Assembly: GCF_019649055.1 (NCBI RefSeq)
Contig: NW_026570314.1
Span: 520,783 to 584,782 of the forward strand
Length of the DNA stretch: 64,000 nt
Source of the DNA: Paramacrobiotus metropolitanus
Lineage: Eukaryota; Tardigrada; Eutardigrada; Parachela; Macrobiotidae
Direction of reading: 5' to 3'
The notes under the pieces were generated by a model. That model ran no database searches and was not told where the DNA came from. It worked only from the letters and a program-made list of their open reading frames with translations. The position numbers were made by a program, and so were the translations under genes. Below, one piece after another: positions 48,146 to 60,370 of this stretch (position 1 is its first letter; each line of letters begins with the position of its first letter).

Positions 48146-49440
48146 ATCACAGAACTTGATGTCATTTATACCGGGTGTTTTCCGAAACTTTGATTATTCT
48201 CTGCGGTGCCTTTGCCTAAATTAACCATTTAATTTAATACTGTCCTGGGTTGCCCAGCTGCGTGAGATAATTTTAGGAAATAAGTATTTGTTATGCACCC
48301 ACCGCTATATCAAACTGCATACACCTGTTTGAAGTCAACAAATTCTCCAAGAAAAAAACAGTTGCAACTTGGCTGATATAAAACAAATAAACAAAACTTT
48401 TAAGTATGCATGCTGCTTGTAAGCCTTCTATCGCCTGTTCCGACTGAAAGTAATGTGAGCTTGACCTTTGCTTTGGCTCGATTAGTAAATGTACTTACCG
48501 GACTCTTATGCAGCTGAGAATAACTTTCTGACAAATTTACGGAGTGCGAATATAGAAATATTGCAGTACAGTGGATACCTCTACCGATATCTTATCGTTC
48601 GTTTTAGATATGAAAACTGCTAAGAGATTGCTACGCTTTACCGACAGCTAACATTTTGGCAAATTGACGGCAGAAATGCGATGAAAATTATATTAGTTTT
48701 ACGTTACCCTCATGATAATTTCCTTTATTTAATATGTAGTTTTAGACGCTTGTTTTGTTCCGGTTATCTTGTAACAACCTAATGCGAGATCATCCCGCTA
48801 CGGGTTTTTCTGTGAGGAGTTCGAAAAGATGTACCCTCTCACAAACACACTGACCACAGTCGCGGCGTCCATGTCCGGCACCTAAACAGCGCCGAAATAA
48901 CCAAATTATTGTAGCAGAATTACGGATGAAGTATTAGTATTACGGATTTCAGTTCCACCCTGTTGGAAACACAAATATTTGTTCTTCATTACTTGTATAA
49001 GAGGAAGAAAGAGCCCTGGTCAAGACCCCAAAGAGACATATTATAATCTCTTCGGGGTCTTACCCGGCAAAACGAAAAGTTCTGCTGCTTGAGCATTGCA
49101 AATAACAATGCCTATTCCAGCCCTTGAACGAGCCGAATTGTATTTATGTCTGTTGGCGAAAAATGTAAGGTCTCCAGTATACGAGTAGCCAAGGTTGGAA
49201 ACTTGGAATTACGAGAATCGAGAAACACCGGTTGCTAGATACAGTTGTTTAACTGCCAGTTTAGATTGTTTCACACAGTTATAAGAGAGAAGAAACCAAT
49301 ACTTCTAGCAAAACAAGAGTCAGAGTAGTAGCTGCTAGCTGCTTATATCGGCGGTCGTTCTACAATCATGGCATATAACCAATTGGTTAACACTACTTAG
49401 CCAACTGCTGCTTATTTAACTGTTAACATTACTTAACCAA
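48146..49440. other. Intergenic stretch with one hairpin
   Basis: Mostly AT-rich. An inverted repeat aagaccccaaagaga/tctcttcggggtctt lies at about 49023-49060 with a short loop. No gene seen. Confidence 0.45.
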
Positions 49441-49545
49441 TCATTGATTATTTATTGCTAGTAGTCCAAGTTTCTCCCGCAGCACAATCCATGAGCATCC
49501 ACTCGGAGTGGTACAGGAATGGTGAGCAGACACATACAAATTCAC

Positions 49546-51159
49546 ATGAATAACGTCCAAGACCACTACGTTTCCGGCGTTCCGCAACACGCTGGCTGCC
49601 CGATCGTGCGTGGCTTCCTTCAAACTCTGTCCGTTCACCGGCATAATGAGATCGCCAGGCTGTAGTCGTCCTGCAAATCAACCGACCATACTAAAGCCTA
49701 TTTAAACTTAGCCATTTTTAAGCTTCTGAATTTTTTATGCAGGATTCGCCGTTGGTATTAGGCTATTAGCGCATGTGCACAAAGTAGAGCCATAGAGCAG
49801 TGCTGCCGTCTGCTGACCCGCCATTTCGTCGACCGTCATTTGGTTGAACAGACACGATAATATGGAACCGTCACGACGTCGAGTCAGTGTTTAGCAAAAC
49901 CGTCTTAAGCCTTGTCCCGAATTCGAAGCGAATCTTGTTGCGATACAGCAACTCCACCTCGCGAGGTGGCTTCCCGGTTCTACGGCAAGCAATTTTTTGA
50001 CTTGCTTTAGACATCGTCGAGCACAACACGCCGTCTTTCGAGCGGCATGTTTCAGTATACTTATGGAGCCCGTTTTCATATACATTTTACGTCTAAAATA
50101 CATGGTCTCTGGGACTATATGGCCTTTTGAAATTCAAAAAACACCCATCCTGAAAACATCTTTAAATGAAGAAACAATGGGCGCTTTTTTCTCGAATAGA
50201 ACGGGTTCGCGTACCGTATCTGTAGGCGTGGCCACTGCATACAGCCACCTCGTGCGGTTGAGCAACCGTACCATAACGAGATTCACTTTGAATTCGGGAC
50301 GAGGCCTTAGGTTTTTTTCGGTCTTTTCATGTTTCTTATATTTTCTTATGTTTTCTTTTATTGTTCTAAAGTTTTCTTACCTTGTTTTATTCTTTTTTTA
50401 TTGTTCTAAAGTTTCGCTTAGTATCTGTAGTCGCCCTAGTACCTTCGACAATGTGTCGGTTGACGAAGTGTTAGTCGACGAAATTTGGGTGAGCCCTGCC
50501 GTCTTCATATCGGCTGGCATATCCGGGCTGCTCCGCAATGCACAAGTTTACAACCGCTTATTTACCGTCATCATAGGCTCTTCCTCCGACTTCGATCGTT
50601 TTCACAAAGATGGGCTTATCTCCAGCCCACTTTCCATTCCCACCAACCTAAACACAGCATTATTTTCGATTTTTCAAGTCAGTACCTCGTGGCAGTTTGA
50701 TGGTGAACCCTTCTCGTACGACGCTGGAGCCTTCCCGGTTACGCAACGAACGTGGCAGTCAGTTTTATAACCAACCCGGTTTTCTGTCAATAGTTCGTTG
50801 CGCGGTTACAACTCGGTTTGCGGGGATTGACAATAGTCCGCCGTCATACAAAAGGGGTGCAGTATCAAATTTGCCTGAGGCCGTTAGAATTCAGTCAGCA
50901 CTGCTTCATACAGTCTGCAATTCAATTCGGAACTGCAGCCCTTACACGGAACACTTACAGATACTATCGAGAATCCTAGTTGACCGTCCTCGCCACGTCG
51001 CAAAACAACCGTTACGATATCCGGCAGTATGCAATAATTGCCACCATATGTCGACGGAATTTGCCTTGGCTGGGCCGAAAACAGTGGGGTTTCCGGCTGT
51101 GCAGTGGCGTGTTTGGTTAGGGAAAGGTCCAACAATTCGGTTGGCAGTAACAGCTCACC
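49546..51159 (-). CDS. PDZ-domain protein, three internal exons of one PDZ
   Basis: PDZ domains bind C-terminal peptides and scaffold membrane proteins. Three minus-strand exons with matching phases build one full PDZ: 51159-50959 (ends TVVLRRGEDGQLGFSIVS), 50647-50566 (VGGNGKWAGDKPIFVKTIEVGG) and 49670-49546 (RLQPGDLIMPVNGQSLKEATHDRAASVLRNAG, then a VVVLDVIH strand). The carboxylate-binding loop is LGFS. The sequence is undamaged. The domain is closest in style to multi-PDZ scaffolds (MPDZ/PATJ/DLG type). Other exons of the gene are outside what I can recognise, so the product is incomplete. The MITE at 49815-50495 occupies the last intron. Confidence 0.8.
49815..50495. mobile_element. MITE with TTTCGTCGAC-type ends in a PDZ-gene intron
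   Basis: Left end gacccgccatttcgtcgac and right end gtcgacgaaatttgggtga are inverted. Inner parts also mirror (ccttgtcccgaattcgaagcgaatct near 49910, complement near 50290). Same family as 38280-38690. Confidence 0.55.
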
Positions 51160-51739
51160 CTGTAATAGCACAATAACGACATTCCCACTCTATTTTCGTC
51201 AAAGACGTCGCAACATGACGTGGCTAATTGCTCAACCTCACCGCAACGGGTCCATCCTGCAGTTCCTGCTCGCTCATCAACGGGAATCGCACAAGGAACA
51301 ACAGTTCGCCTAGCATAAGCCGCCGGTTGGCAGCAGTCGGCTCCGCGTTATTGCGGATGCAGGCTGCTTCAGCCCATCTATAAATTATTTGTTGCTTATT
51401 ATTCTCAGTTTAAACTCAATCGGATATGTTTTTCCGTCCCATCCCAATGCTTAAATGCCGAACTATCAACTAGGTGATTCGGTGTTATATAAAAAAAATC
51501 GTGCCATATTGGGAACCTTTTACCGGAAAACTTACCGCATTTTACCAATCAGTGTCCCTGGGTTTGAATTTTTGTAAGAACTCCAGGAGAGGACTTTATT
51601 TCGGTGTAAACCAATTTTCAAAAGCGGCTTTTCTCAAAATATGGTCAAGAGGGGGCTGTATTACAAGAGGTACTCAATTAGGGGGACACTGATTGATAGC
51701 ATACGGTAATTCAGTTTTACCAAGGAAGTACTAGTAAAT

Positions 51740-52254
51740 TACTTCCGCTTAATGAACACATAATGCCCGCGGACGATCAAGCTTTTCGACAAACACGTTG
51801 CTAAAACTTGATCTGTGACAAACTTGCAACACATACGCTGCGACTGCCTCGTAAATGCTGTTCTCCTTGCCTGCAATGTGCAGCGCGGCAGAATCAGCTC
51901 CAGTGTTCGCTTGTCCAGTGTCTTGAAATATTCGGAGTAAAACAGTTTCGGCATGAACATCTATCACTTTTAAGCAGGGTTCCACGAAGACTGCAGCTTG
52001 CCATTCAACTGCCTAAAATGAAATGTCATAAGACACCGGGTTCATCAAGGAGCCGTATACTGTTTATCTACGGAGCGATGAAGACAAAGACTCGTACCAA
52101 GCCCAAATGCATTAAGCAGGTGCGCGCTTCAAGAGCGCAGATGGCAAACTGAAAGCAGGCATCGACGAGCCCTGGCACATCGTATCTGTCGGCGCAGTAC
52201 AGCGTAGGGAAGACCGTCTCGCGGTTGAGATCAACGCGGTAGGTATACAGATAG
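51740..52254 (-). pseudogene. BTB-BACK (BTBD3/6-type) gene fragment
   Basis: An exon starting at 52254 after tttttccag encodes the end of a BTB domain (YLYTYRVDLNRETVFPTLYCADRYDVPGLVDAC). The BACK domain follows at 52010-51740 (CLKVIDVHAETVLL, FKTLDKRTLELILPRCTLQAR, IYEAVAAYVLQVCHR), in register with BTBD6-like proteins but spread over three frames. The first half of the BTB is not found upstream, where the Polinton begins. Either an upstream exon lies beyond the Polinton, or this is a relic. Confidence 0.6.
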
Positions 52255-52439
52255 CTGGAAAAATCGAACTTAGACGTGAAAATTATCGATCAGAGGTTGT
52301 GGTAACTGGAAATGAGAAAAATAAATATAAATTCACCTTAGCATATTGGCAAATGCTTCGGGATGAACATCAGGAACCTCAATCGGTCAGAAGAAACAGT
52401 ATATTGTATAAACATAAAATGGCGTCGGTTACGTCATAA

Positions 52440-52515
52440 ACTGGAGTTGGGAGCTGCACTTTCCAACTGCAATTCCCGGTTGGACTTTATGACTACAGCT
52501 CCCAACTCCAGAATA
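52440..52515. repeat. Hairpin near the left end of the Polinton
   Basis: ctggagttgggagctg and cagctcccaactccag are perfect 16-bp inverted arms about 40 bp apart. A TA microsatellite follows at 52560-52585. It could mark the Polinton boundary, but I cannot see the other terminus. Confidence 0.5.
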
Positions 52516-52855
52516 TGAGTCATCACAATTGTAGTGTATGTCCATAGTGCATACTATAATACTATATATATATATATATATGTAGTTAAAATTTAATACA
52601 ATAGTTAACTAATTACAGTCTTTCGGGAGGAAGTAAGTATTAAAGGCACCACGGAACGCATAAAATCTAGAAAAAAAAACAAGTGACTTTTGTTACAATG
52701 GCGCGCATTGTGTGTAAAAAAACTTTTGCGAAGCCGTGGTGGGGACTTGCATTATTGTTATGTTAATTCTTATAATACTGCTGGAAGCATTTTTCGGAGC
52801 AAGCCACAGTGTCAGGACCTTTATTAACAATTGCACCGCACTGGAAGTTGATGAT

Positions 52856-55800
52856 TTACTCAATCGAAACATCACCCCATGGGCGAGTGTTAAAATCAGA
52901 GTCAACAATTCTACGTTTTGAGTAAGTAAGTTTAAATCGTTTGTTAATTTCCGCCGACGAAACTTCCAGCTTGCGCTTATTGCGTGTTATGTTGAACGGA
53001 TAATTCACGGTAATTCCGCTTGGCTGGTCCGGTGGTGCCAGGCTTTCCAGTAGCATCTCTTTCAGGCTTTCCAGGTTTAGCTGTTTTTCGCTTGCCGTGT
53101 CAACGTAAATCCCTTGACTTTTATCGTTTCACATCCAGTATTTGTCCGGTAAGCATAGCTTTTGGTCCTGGGACAACAAAGAATTAACATTTTAAGTTGC
53201 TCGCATATTATTATCTAGATAATTATTCTTTTACCAAGCGCTACAAATTCGTCAATGTACTCGTCAGGCTGTAAAGACGAGGACAAATCACCCAAGCACG
53301 TTCCCGTTGGTGGATCGGGCAAATCGTCTCTATGGATGTAGAAAATGCTGTCTGCAAAATAAAGAAGTGGATGAGCAATTTGCCGATAATACTGTTTCGC
53401 GCGTTCACCTGTATCGTGGTATAACAAACGGTCTCCAACCATTTCCATGAATTTTAATAAGTGTAGCCGTGCGTACGCAGTCGTAAAAGCTGCGATAACA
53501 ACATTGGTCTTTTTGCTCGTCGCAATGTAGTCCTTCTTGGAGCGGTATTGAACTGCCATAACTTCATCGGTGACCAAATCGAACCCGGCGACTTCGTACT
53601 TGTTAGAAAACAAGTAATCATGGAATACCTCTTTCTTTTCCACCATATCCGTGTTGGATCGGTCTTCCTGTTGACCAAATTTTCCCTGCAATGAGCGTAA
53701 AAATAATGAACATGCACAAATTAAATAAGTTCACATGTGTACCAAAACTATTTAGCATAAGCTTGCAAAGAGCTCTCAATGCGTCGTTTTTCGCAATATT
53801 CTTTTTATCCAGTAGAATATTTTCTTTAGCAAGGAATTCTTGAATATATCTGTCTTTTTCATCTTCCGTTTGACACTGTGGTGGATATCCAGAAGCTTCC
53901 GTTTTCAGCTTCAAAAACAGGTCAATGTATTCTCTGAATAAATACTGCATTTGTTCTGGATAGTGCCAAGCCGAGTATATTTTATCGATACGATAGCCAA
54001 CTTCTAATGCTCGATGAATTTCTGGAGTGCACCAAGTTCCTTCCAGAGCCCTGTCCTCATCATCGTGAGAACATGGTTCGTTTACGCGTTCCGTCACGCA
54101 TTTAGCGCATAAAGGAAAAGTCAGTTTATCAGTTTTGTAAGGTAGCACCGGTAAAAACAACGACGGTGGAGGAATGACGCGACATTTAATTATTCCAAAA
54201 TACTCTCCACAGGCGGAAAATCTTTAGTAATGATAACAGGCGGTCCCACCGGATAAGGTAGATTTTGTTAATATAAGGGTATTCGCTGATAACGTCGAGC
54301 GAATAGATTTTTTCTCCAGGATCGCACTTGTGGTACAACTTGATAGCGTTTGTCCTGCCACCAGTAAATGCGTCTCGGGGTGCATAGGTTCTTCAATACC
54401 GGTCGACTGAATTATTTTCTGAAATTCCAGGTCAGTAGTGAGCCGGCTATCATAGTCGTGTTCCCAGATCGAAACTACGGAATAGCCCATAGTTTTGATA
54501 GCTTCAAGGCGTAAGGCAGTTGCTTTGTTGACTTCCTCCATTGGCCGTTTCAGAAAGGGATGCAGCGTGCTTTTTTGTTGTGCATTCGCTGCAGCCGTGC
54601 CACATACATCCTGCACAAAACATTGAAGGTGAATTGCGTTTTGAATGTGATCGATAACATTTATATCGAGCTGACTAACCTAAAACTCGTAAGCGGTTTT
54701 TGTATCCCGATCAAAACCATCCACAGTCCAGTGACCGATTCGATGCTCTTTTTTGCAATTTTACATCATTTTCCATTTCAATCCAGCGTAGCCAACGCTC
54801 TCCTTTGACAGATGACTTTTTGCCCTGACCAGGAGGGCCGATCAACGCAATTTGGTTTTCCTTCAGCATTCGCGCTCTCCAAAAGTAATTGCACATGCCG
54901 GGTGTGGTTAGTCCAGACGCAAATGGGCATAATCCATCGGTTACCTGTTGGAAAAGCGCTCGAAATTTTTCGCACGCTTGTTGCAAAATGAGGACATCTT
55001 GTGAGCAATACCTAAAACGAATCGGATAAGTTCGATTCTGTAAATAGCATAAGGGTTTAGCTTACTTGATAAAGTGTGCATTAAAGTCGAATTTGTTCCT
55101 GTGACGGCGTCGCTCTTTGCGGTACCATTTCATGAAGCGCTTTCGTTCTTTCTTTTCATAGACTGATAGCCATAGTCATGACGATCGGGCCAAGCAGTTA
55201 TTTTATTCCAGTTTTCAGGCTTATTAAGTTTGTGTGGAAAATCTCTTTTGGTTTCTTGCAAACCAAATGCTTTCGCAAAATTTTTTAACGATGATGGTAC
55301 ATAGTTCATAGAGTCACGAAATTTTATTTTGAGTTTGGGCACGTCCATCTGCATAACCTTGCTCCCGTTGAAAATAAGCGGACGTGGAATAACGCCGTTT
55401 TTCACGAGATAATTCAAAATGAAGTATCCATCAAATCCTGAAAAATAAATTATCAATTTATTTAATAAAGAAGTTACTTAACGTGTTGACTTTCGCTACC
55501 TTCAAATTGTGCGCCATAAATGTGTAGCCACGGAAACGCTCACTGAAAATGAAATCGCCAAGTTCTTGTGAAATGTCGCCGTTAATATTACCGTTTTCTG
55601 GAAGAATAAATTTTTCATTTTTTGTCGCGATCACCGCTAGGTTGACTTTAAATTCTCCACTCTCGTCTTGATATGTTTCCAGGTCAAAGTATGCCAGCTT
55701 GTCGTTATGGTGCTTGGCCTTTTCTTTATCCGTAAATTCCACGGGTTTCATATAACACACATGGTTTTCCTCCGGCATATAGAATAACGAGCAAGTCGCA

Positions 55801-57152
55801 CAAAAAACCTCACCACATCGATGTTGCTGATCGTCAACATCTAGTTCGATTTCCTCAGCAATATCGTGGTCCTGGTCATTGTCCTCACCATGAATTGTAT
55901 CGTAATTGGTCTTCATACGGCGATTTACCATAGAGACAAAGGTTTTACACTCACGGCAAATGAAAAAATTTGCGCAGATGGTGCTGCTCCCAGCTTGGTG
56001 TCTGTCAAAACAATCTTGCCCATAGAAATCGCGGTTACAGTCCAGACAGTGTATGGTTTCTTGCTTATTCATTTTGCAAGTTGCAGACAAACACTGGTGG
56101 CATGAACTCGCAGCGGTGATACTGTCTTTGATCGTAGCCTTTCATGCAACGGTAACAGTAATAGTGGTGCTCAAAATAGGCCGGTAAAGATGTTAAAACA
56201 TCAAAATGTTGATCGTGATGCAGCAGCATAATTCGCTTTTCGCAGTAGGCGCCGCAGTAGACGATAAATTTCCATGATCCACAGATACCACAATAAACTG
56301 ATAATTCGGTAAAACTTCTTCAAAGCGGGGAATATCTTGCACGTTGAATTCTCTGTTCGGCAGGTTGGCAGTCAACAATAATTCTTTTGTCTTCTGGTCT
56401 TGCAACTTTTTGGTTCGGTAAAGCTTTGTGTACAGCTCTTTGTCGCCATCTGCATGCGCTTGTGCCACAACTATAGCCCTGGCCATACACAAACAGTCCG
56501 TATTTCGAATCTGGGTAATACATCTTTTGTTGTCTAAAATCCGCTGCAACAATTTTGATACATTTTTTCTGCATGATCCGGATGGCAAATCAGTGTGCTG
56601 GACTGACAGTTCAAATGATTCGTCTAGCAGAAAAGCCTGATTAGAGTTTAGAATCCGCCTTATTGTCGTCATCCACCGTTCAATTGTTATTTGGTCCCGC
56701 CGAATAGGTGGCATCCAAATTGGATACTGCAGAGCATTTTGATACATGCGGATTCGCACCAGGTTATGCGCTGGAATCGCAGCAATCACACTCTCCAGAA
56801 TATCTTTCAAAACGAGTGTTATCGTTTTAACAGCATACTTGAACGATAGATTATCCAGCCCCGTCACTGTACATTTGTAAGTTTCGAACGAAACTGAAAA
56901 TTTCTGGGAATATTTTGCTCCGATATTTTCGAGCACATAATAATCTTTAATGTCATTCAAGTCTGGATCGACTTCGTCAGCTATATTCAAAGCTGGCAGA
57001 TCAGCTCGTGGTACAGTATAATTATGATCAAGAAGAGCATAATCATGATTGAAAAGTGCGGTATCAGCAAACTGTGGGTTACTAGTACAGGCGTTAGAGT
57101 TGCCCTGTACACGATCAGGTACTTGCGTCATCGTAAAGACGAGCTCTGGCAA
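52856..57152 (-). CDS. Protein-primed family B DNA polymerase (Polinton pPolB), intron-containing
   Basis: Replicates the element from a protein primer. Going downward: an N-terminal region with WMPPIRR and IRNTDCLCMARA (57152-56193), a Cys-rich finger (56090-55900), Exo I YFDLET, Exo II GFDGYF (55456-55130), Exo III around YCSQDVLIL (about 54985), motif A DVISEYP (about 54280), motif B LMLNSF..GKFGQ (53750-53690), motif C, and a C-terminal stretch (53056-52856). Introns occur. The clearest is 57 nt at 53352-53408: before splicing the frame reads through it; after splicing it gives DTDS, the catalytic motif C. Several slips break the frame elsewhere. Expected size is about 1,150-1,200 residues. 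Confidence 0.85.
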
Positions 57153-57159
57153 CGTGATT

Positions 57160-58330
57160 TTACTAGTCTCAAAGATGCACCCAAGATACTCAGATTATAT
57201 ATGAATAAATTCCGCTACAGCATTTTTGTTATCATCTGAATTTCCAAACAGATCGCTCAATGATTCATGCGCTAAAAATGTCAGGCATGTTAATATCCGC
57301 GATCCTTTTTTGTTCAGTGCGGTCCTCACCGGAAATGAATACAGCTCCACAACGGATGCAGCACCTGTTACCCTGTTCATCTGCAATTTCGTAAACCTTG
57401 TCAGAAATGTTTTAAAAAAAGAACATCAAAATTTGAGCACGTACCCGAATAGTAATTTAGATCTGGTCTTGAAATTCGACTGCGCCATCGTCGATGATGA
57501 CGAACGCCAGTGTCGGGGATCGGCATGCGGCAAAGCAAGCATTTTTTGAACTTTTAGATACTGAGTCAGCATCCAGTTTGAGTAAGCCTGTGCTTTGTTG
57601 GGACTGTAGCATCTGTCATTGCATAAATCGGAAAAGCGCGGGCAGCCTAACGAGTCCAAGTTGATGCAATCAGATTTTAATAAATCCTGGATAATACCGC
57701 ACTTTTCTGAACCTTTCGCATAGAAAACAACGCTTAGGGGTCTTTAACGTTTTGCAGATAGTTTCTGAACGCTCGATTTATCTGAATCTCCAGGTCCGAG
57801 AAAGCTTTAACAAATATTTCATCGACATTCGTGGAACTGATGCCGTACTTGCTAACAATGTAATTATCCGGAGGAAGCAAAATCGGGTGTAATATAGACA
57901 ATGGAAATCAACAGAACTAATTGCCAGTTCCGTTATAATTGACTTCTCATTACGATTATACCATTTGATGTCCACAACAATTCGAAAACCATTCTGCTTC
58001 GCCAAATAGAAATAGATGCAGTAAGGAAAAACTGCTATGAAGCACATGTTTTGGCAAGACCACGAGTACAAAATGCGATGTCCTGTTATATTTCGAAACA
58101 AAACATCCACATGGCAGCGCAATGTTGCTGTAGTGTAATATTTTGTTGCACTGCAATTTGTTGCGGTACAAAGTAACTACACCTACACTCATACGTAAGG
58201 GTTTGGATGGCCAGATTTTATTGCATTATTTGACGGAAAACAGACTGAATTATCATAGAGCGATCACGAATTACAGTGTTCAAATCAAAATAATGATTAA
58301 TATAAGCACAAACCATTCGATCATTCGACG
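57160..58330. other. Polinton region between polymerase and protease, unassigned
   Basis: Minus-strand frames at 57426-57659 (DSLGCPRFSDLCNDRC...), 57195-57386 and 57778-58192 are open in pieces and probably belong to the polymerase N-terminus or an accessory gene. I cannot name them. Confidence 0.4.
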
Positions 58331-58335
58331 ATTTG

Positions 58336-58735
58336 CTATTGGTGAACAAATGAATAAGAGGTAAATGACTCGCCGGAGCATCGTTTTAGAATAAAAAAGC
58401 AGCAGTACTGTCCGCACACGGTACTCCATTCCATTTGTAAACGATGCGCTTGCGAAATAACTAACTCGGCGTTCTTGCAAAAACTTTCAATATGGATGCC
58501 GTAAAATCTCGGTTCGTGACCATAAGAGTCAAAATATTCCAATTTTCCCGGGACGTCCTGGTAGAACGCCAACCAATGCGAGCCTGGCTTTGCAGCTTCG
58601 TCAGTATTGACAACGCATGCCCATGGCAGCTTCATTGGCAGGACGGTGGTAACATGTCCGCAGCAAATACACCAATAAAGCGTCTTTCGTCACGGTACTT
58701 GAACGTAGCACGTGGTCGATTTCAGCAGTGTCCAT
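58336..58735 (-). CDS. Adenain/Ulp1-type cysteine protease (Polinton PRO)
   Basis: Adenovirus-type maturation protease. It starts MDTAEIDHVL at 58735. After two frameshifts near 58690 and 58640 it continues as PWACVVNTDEAAKPGSHWLAFY (catalytic His), LEYFDSYG (Asp), and QMEWSTVCGQYCCFF (Gln and nucleophilic Cys). All four catalytic residues are present. Length (about 130 aa) is normal. It sits between the small basic peptide and polymerase genes on the same strand. It probably cleaves capsid precursors. Confidence 0.85.
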
Positions 58736-58941
58736 TTTAGTGCCGATCTGCATTCAAAATAAAATCTGAATTTTTTTTTTTTTACACTTTGTCCTGTAAA
58801 CAACGGGCGACCGAGCGCGAAGCGCTCCGGTCGCCCATTGTTTACCACATCCGTCACGATTCTCTTCAGCGTCAAAGGGCCGACGGCGCGCCCACCCCGC
58901 TGGCGACCCTGAAGCTTACCGCGCAGGCAACAACACGGCAT
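58690..58941 (-). CDS. Small basic peptide, possible core/condensing protein
   Basis: The frame opens with Cys/Arg/Gly-rich MPCCCLRGKLQGRQRGG followed by LTLKRIVTDVV. Short basic peptides resembling adenovirus mu occupy similar places in Polinton-like elements. The 50-bp palindrome at 58794-58845 overlaps it. Weak call. Confidence 0.3.
   Translation of the reverse strand: MPCCCLRGKLQGRQRGGRAVGPLTLKRIVTDVVNNGRPERFALGRPLFTGQSVKKKKFRFYFECRSALKWTLLKSTTCYVQVP
58794..58845. repeat. Near-perfect palindrome inside the Polinton
   Basis: gtaaacaacgggcgaccg and cggtcgcccattgtttac flank gagcgcgaagcgctc. The stem is GC-rich, unlike the AT-rich element around it. Confidence 0.8.
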
Positions 58942-58971
58942 TTTTAAGTCTTACAACACTTACGTTAGGTT

Positions 58972-60302
58972 TTACGCTGTAAAATCCGCAATTAGCTGGC
59001 GATGTGAATTGACTTCAATAATATTATCCCACACCATCATCGTAATGGCCATAATTGGTTCAGTTAATTGGGCGGCGAACTGCAGGCGGATTGATAGATT
59101 TCCTTGGCGCACGGTGCTCATCGGTCCCCGGCCTGTCCGTGAAGGTGTCAGATCGAATCCCCAAATAGCAAATCCTTCCGCAAATGCTTTACGGTCGAAA
59201 GGCAGCGCCCCGTCCGGTGCGTGCAAGCGGCCGAGCGTCTCAACAGACCGTCATATGATTGCAAATAATCACCCGTGGCGAAATTTGGTCGGTAGGCTTG
59301 TGCGGGATACGACTGTCCGTCGACTTCGACACTTATATAGTTGAGATTGAAATGTTCAAAGTTAAACGGATTACCTCGGCGCAGCCCGTGAAAACTCGAG
59401 CTTTTTACAAATCCCACAAAAACACATTTGGGTACTGCTCCAATATGTAAATTAGCCAGCACTGTGCTCTGAATCATACCAATATCATTAACACGCATAC
59501 ACACTCGCTCAATAGGGTATTTCACAGTCTTTGTCGATAATTGGGCAGTAAGCGCAGACAAATATGCCGGATTAGGCACAAAGCGTTTGACGTACAACCG
59601 CGGATTGCGAATGTATGCTTTAAAGGTATCCACTGGAAGATTGGCATATGAACGCAGGTAGAATTCCGGCTTATTCAAAATGAGGCGCACATGTAGCGGT
59701 ACACCGGTGATCAAATTTTTCCCTGCTGAAAAATGTCCGTACATAATTTGGCGCTGAACGGGACGTACTCGTTGGTCACAAACATAGCTTTTCGCGTTAC
59801 TTCTCCAGCGTTATTGGCATGATCTTCTAGGTACCCGGGAGTGTCTATATAAAATCCAGCACTTGTTGCCTGGCTTTTTAGGGCAGCCGGTGTACCCCAA
59901 CAAATTTTCCAAGTACGCTCGGTAGGCATATAATGGGGTGGAATTAGTTATCAGGCGGTTGGCCATTGTTACCTCTACCGAGCTGAATATAGAATGCGCA
60001 ATCAAGTTCACTGGTGCTACCAGATCCGTGTTTTCAATATGCGTAGCCGCACCAAGTCCTGCAATTTGCTTTTTGATTGCAATATCCATTTCTAGCGTAA
60101 TTTCCGGTAGCACTAGCAGCGCCGACGTTGAAGGGGGAATGTAAAAGGAAATTTCTCCAGAACTAATTTCTTCTGTTTGCCCTGATGTTGGTAGAATGCG
60201 TTCTTCTTCTGTCCGCACAAAATCCGCTAGAGTGGCCGGAACGGAGAATAAATCCGACTCGACCTGCATAGCTGGCACGCTTCCTTCCAAAATAAAAGCC
60301 AT
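58972..60302 (-). CDS. Major capsid protein (double jelly-roll, Polinton MCP)
   Basis: Start at the ATG 60302 (MAFILEGSVPAMQVESDLFSVP). Features of the animal Polinton/F54H12.2-like capsid family: LDLFSVP-like opening, ISFYIPPS, LVAPVNLIAHSIFSSVEVTMANRLI, YAYRAYLENLLGY, then VPLHVRLILNKPEFYL and, near the end, FDLTPSRTGRG followed by SIRLQFAAQL. The stop is at 58972. Frameshifts near 59860, 59745 and 59215. At about 440 residues it is slightly short for the family. Together with the penton-like and protease genes it implies a virion-forming ancestry. Confidence 0.8.
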
Positions 60303-60370
60303 TTTAAAATGCGTCCTCAAATTCTCTTGGGGAATCCGTTTAAGCCGTTTAAGTCGGAAGGAAGGTTTCT

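Noticed and set aside
49997-50770. 257-residue plus-strand open frame with a hydrophobic stretch
   Set aside because: It runs through a MITE and antisense to a well-supported PDZ exon; its hydrophobic part is a ttttctta-type repeat.
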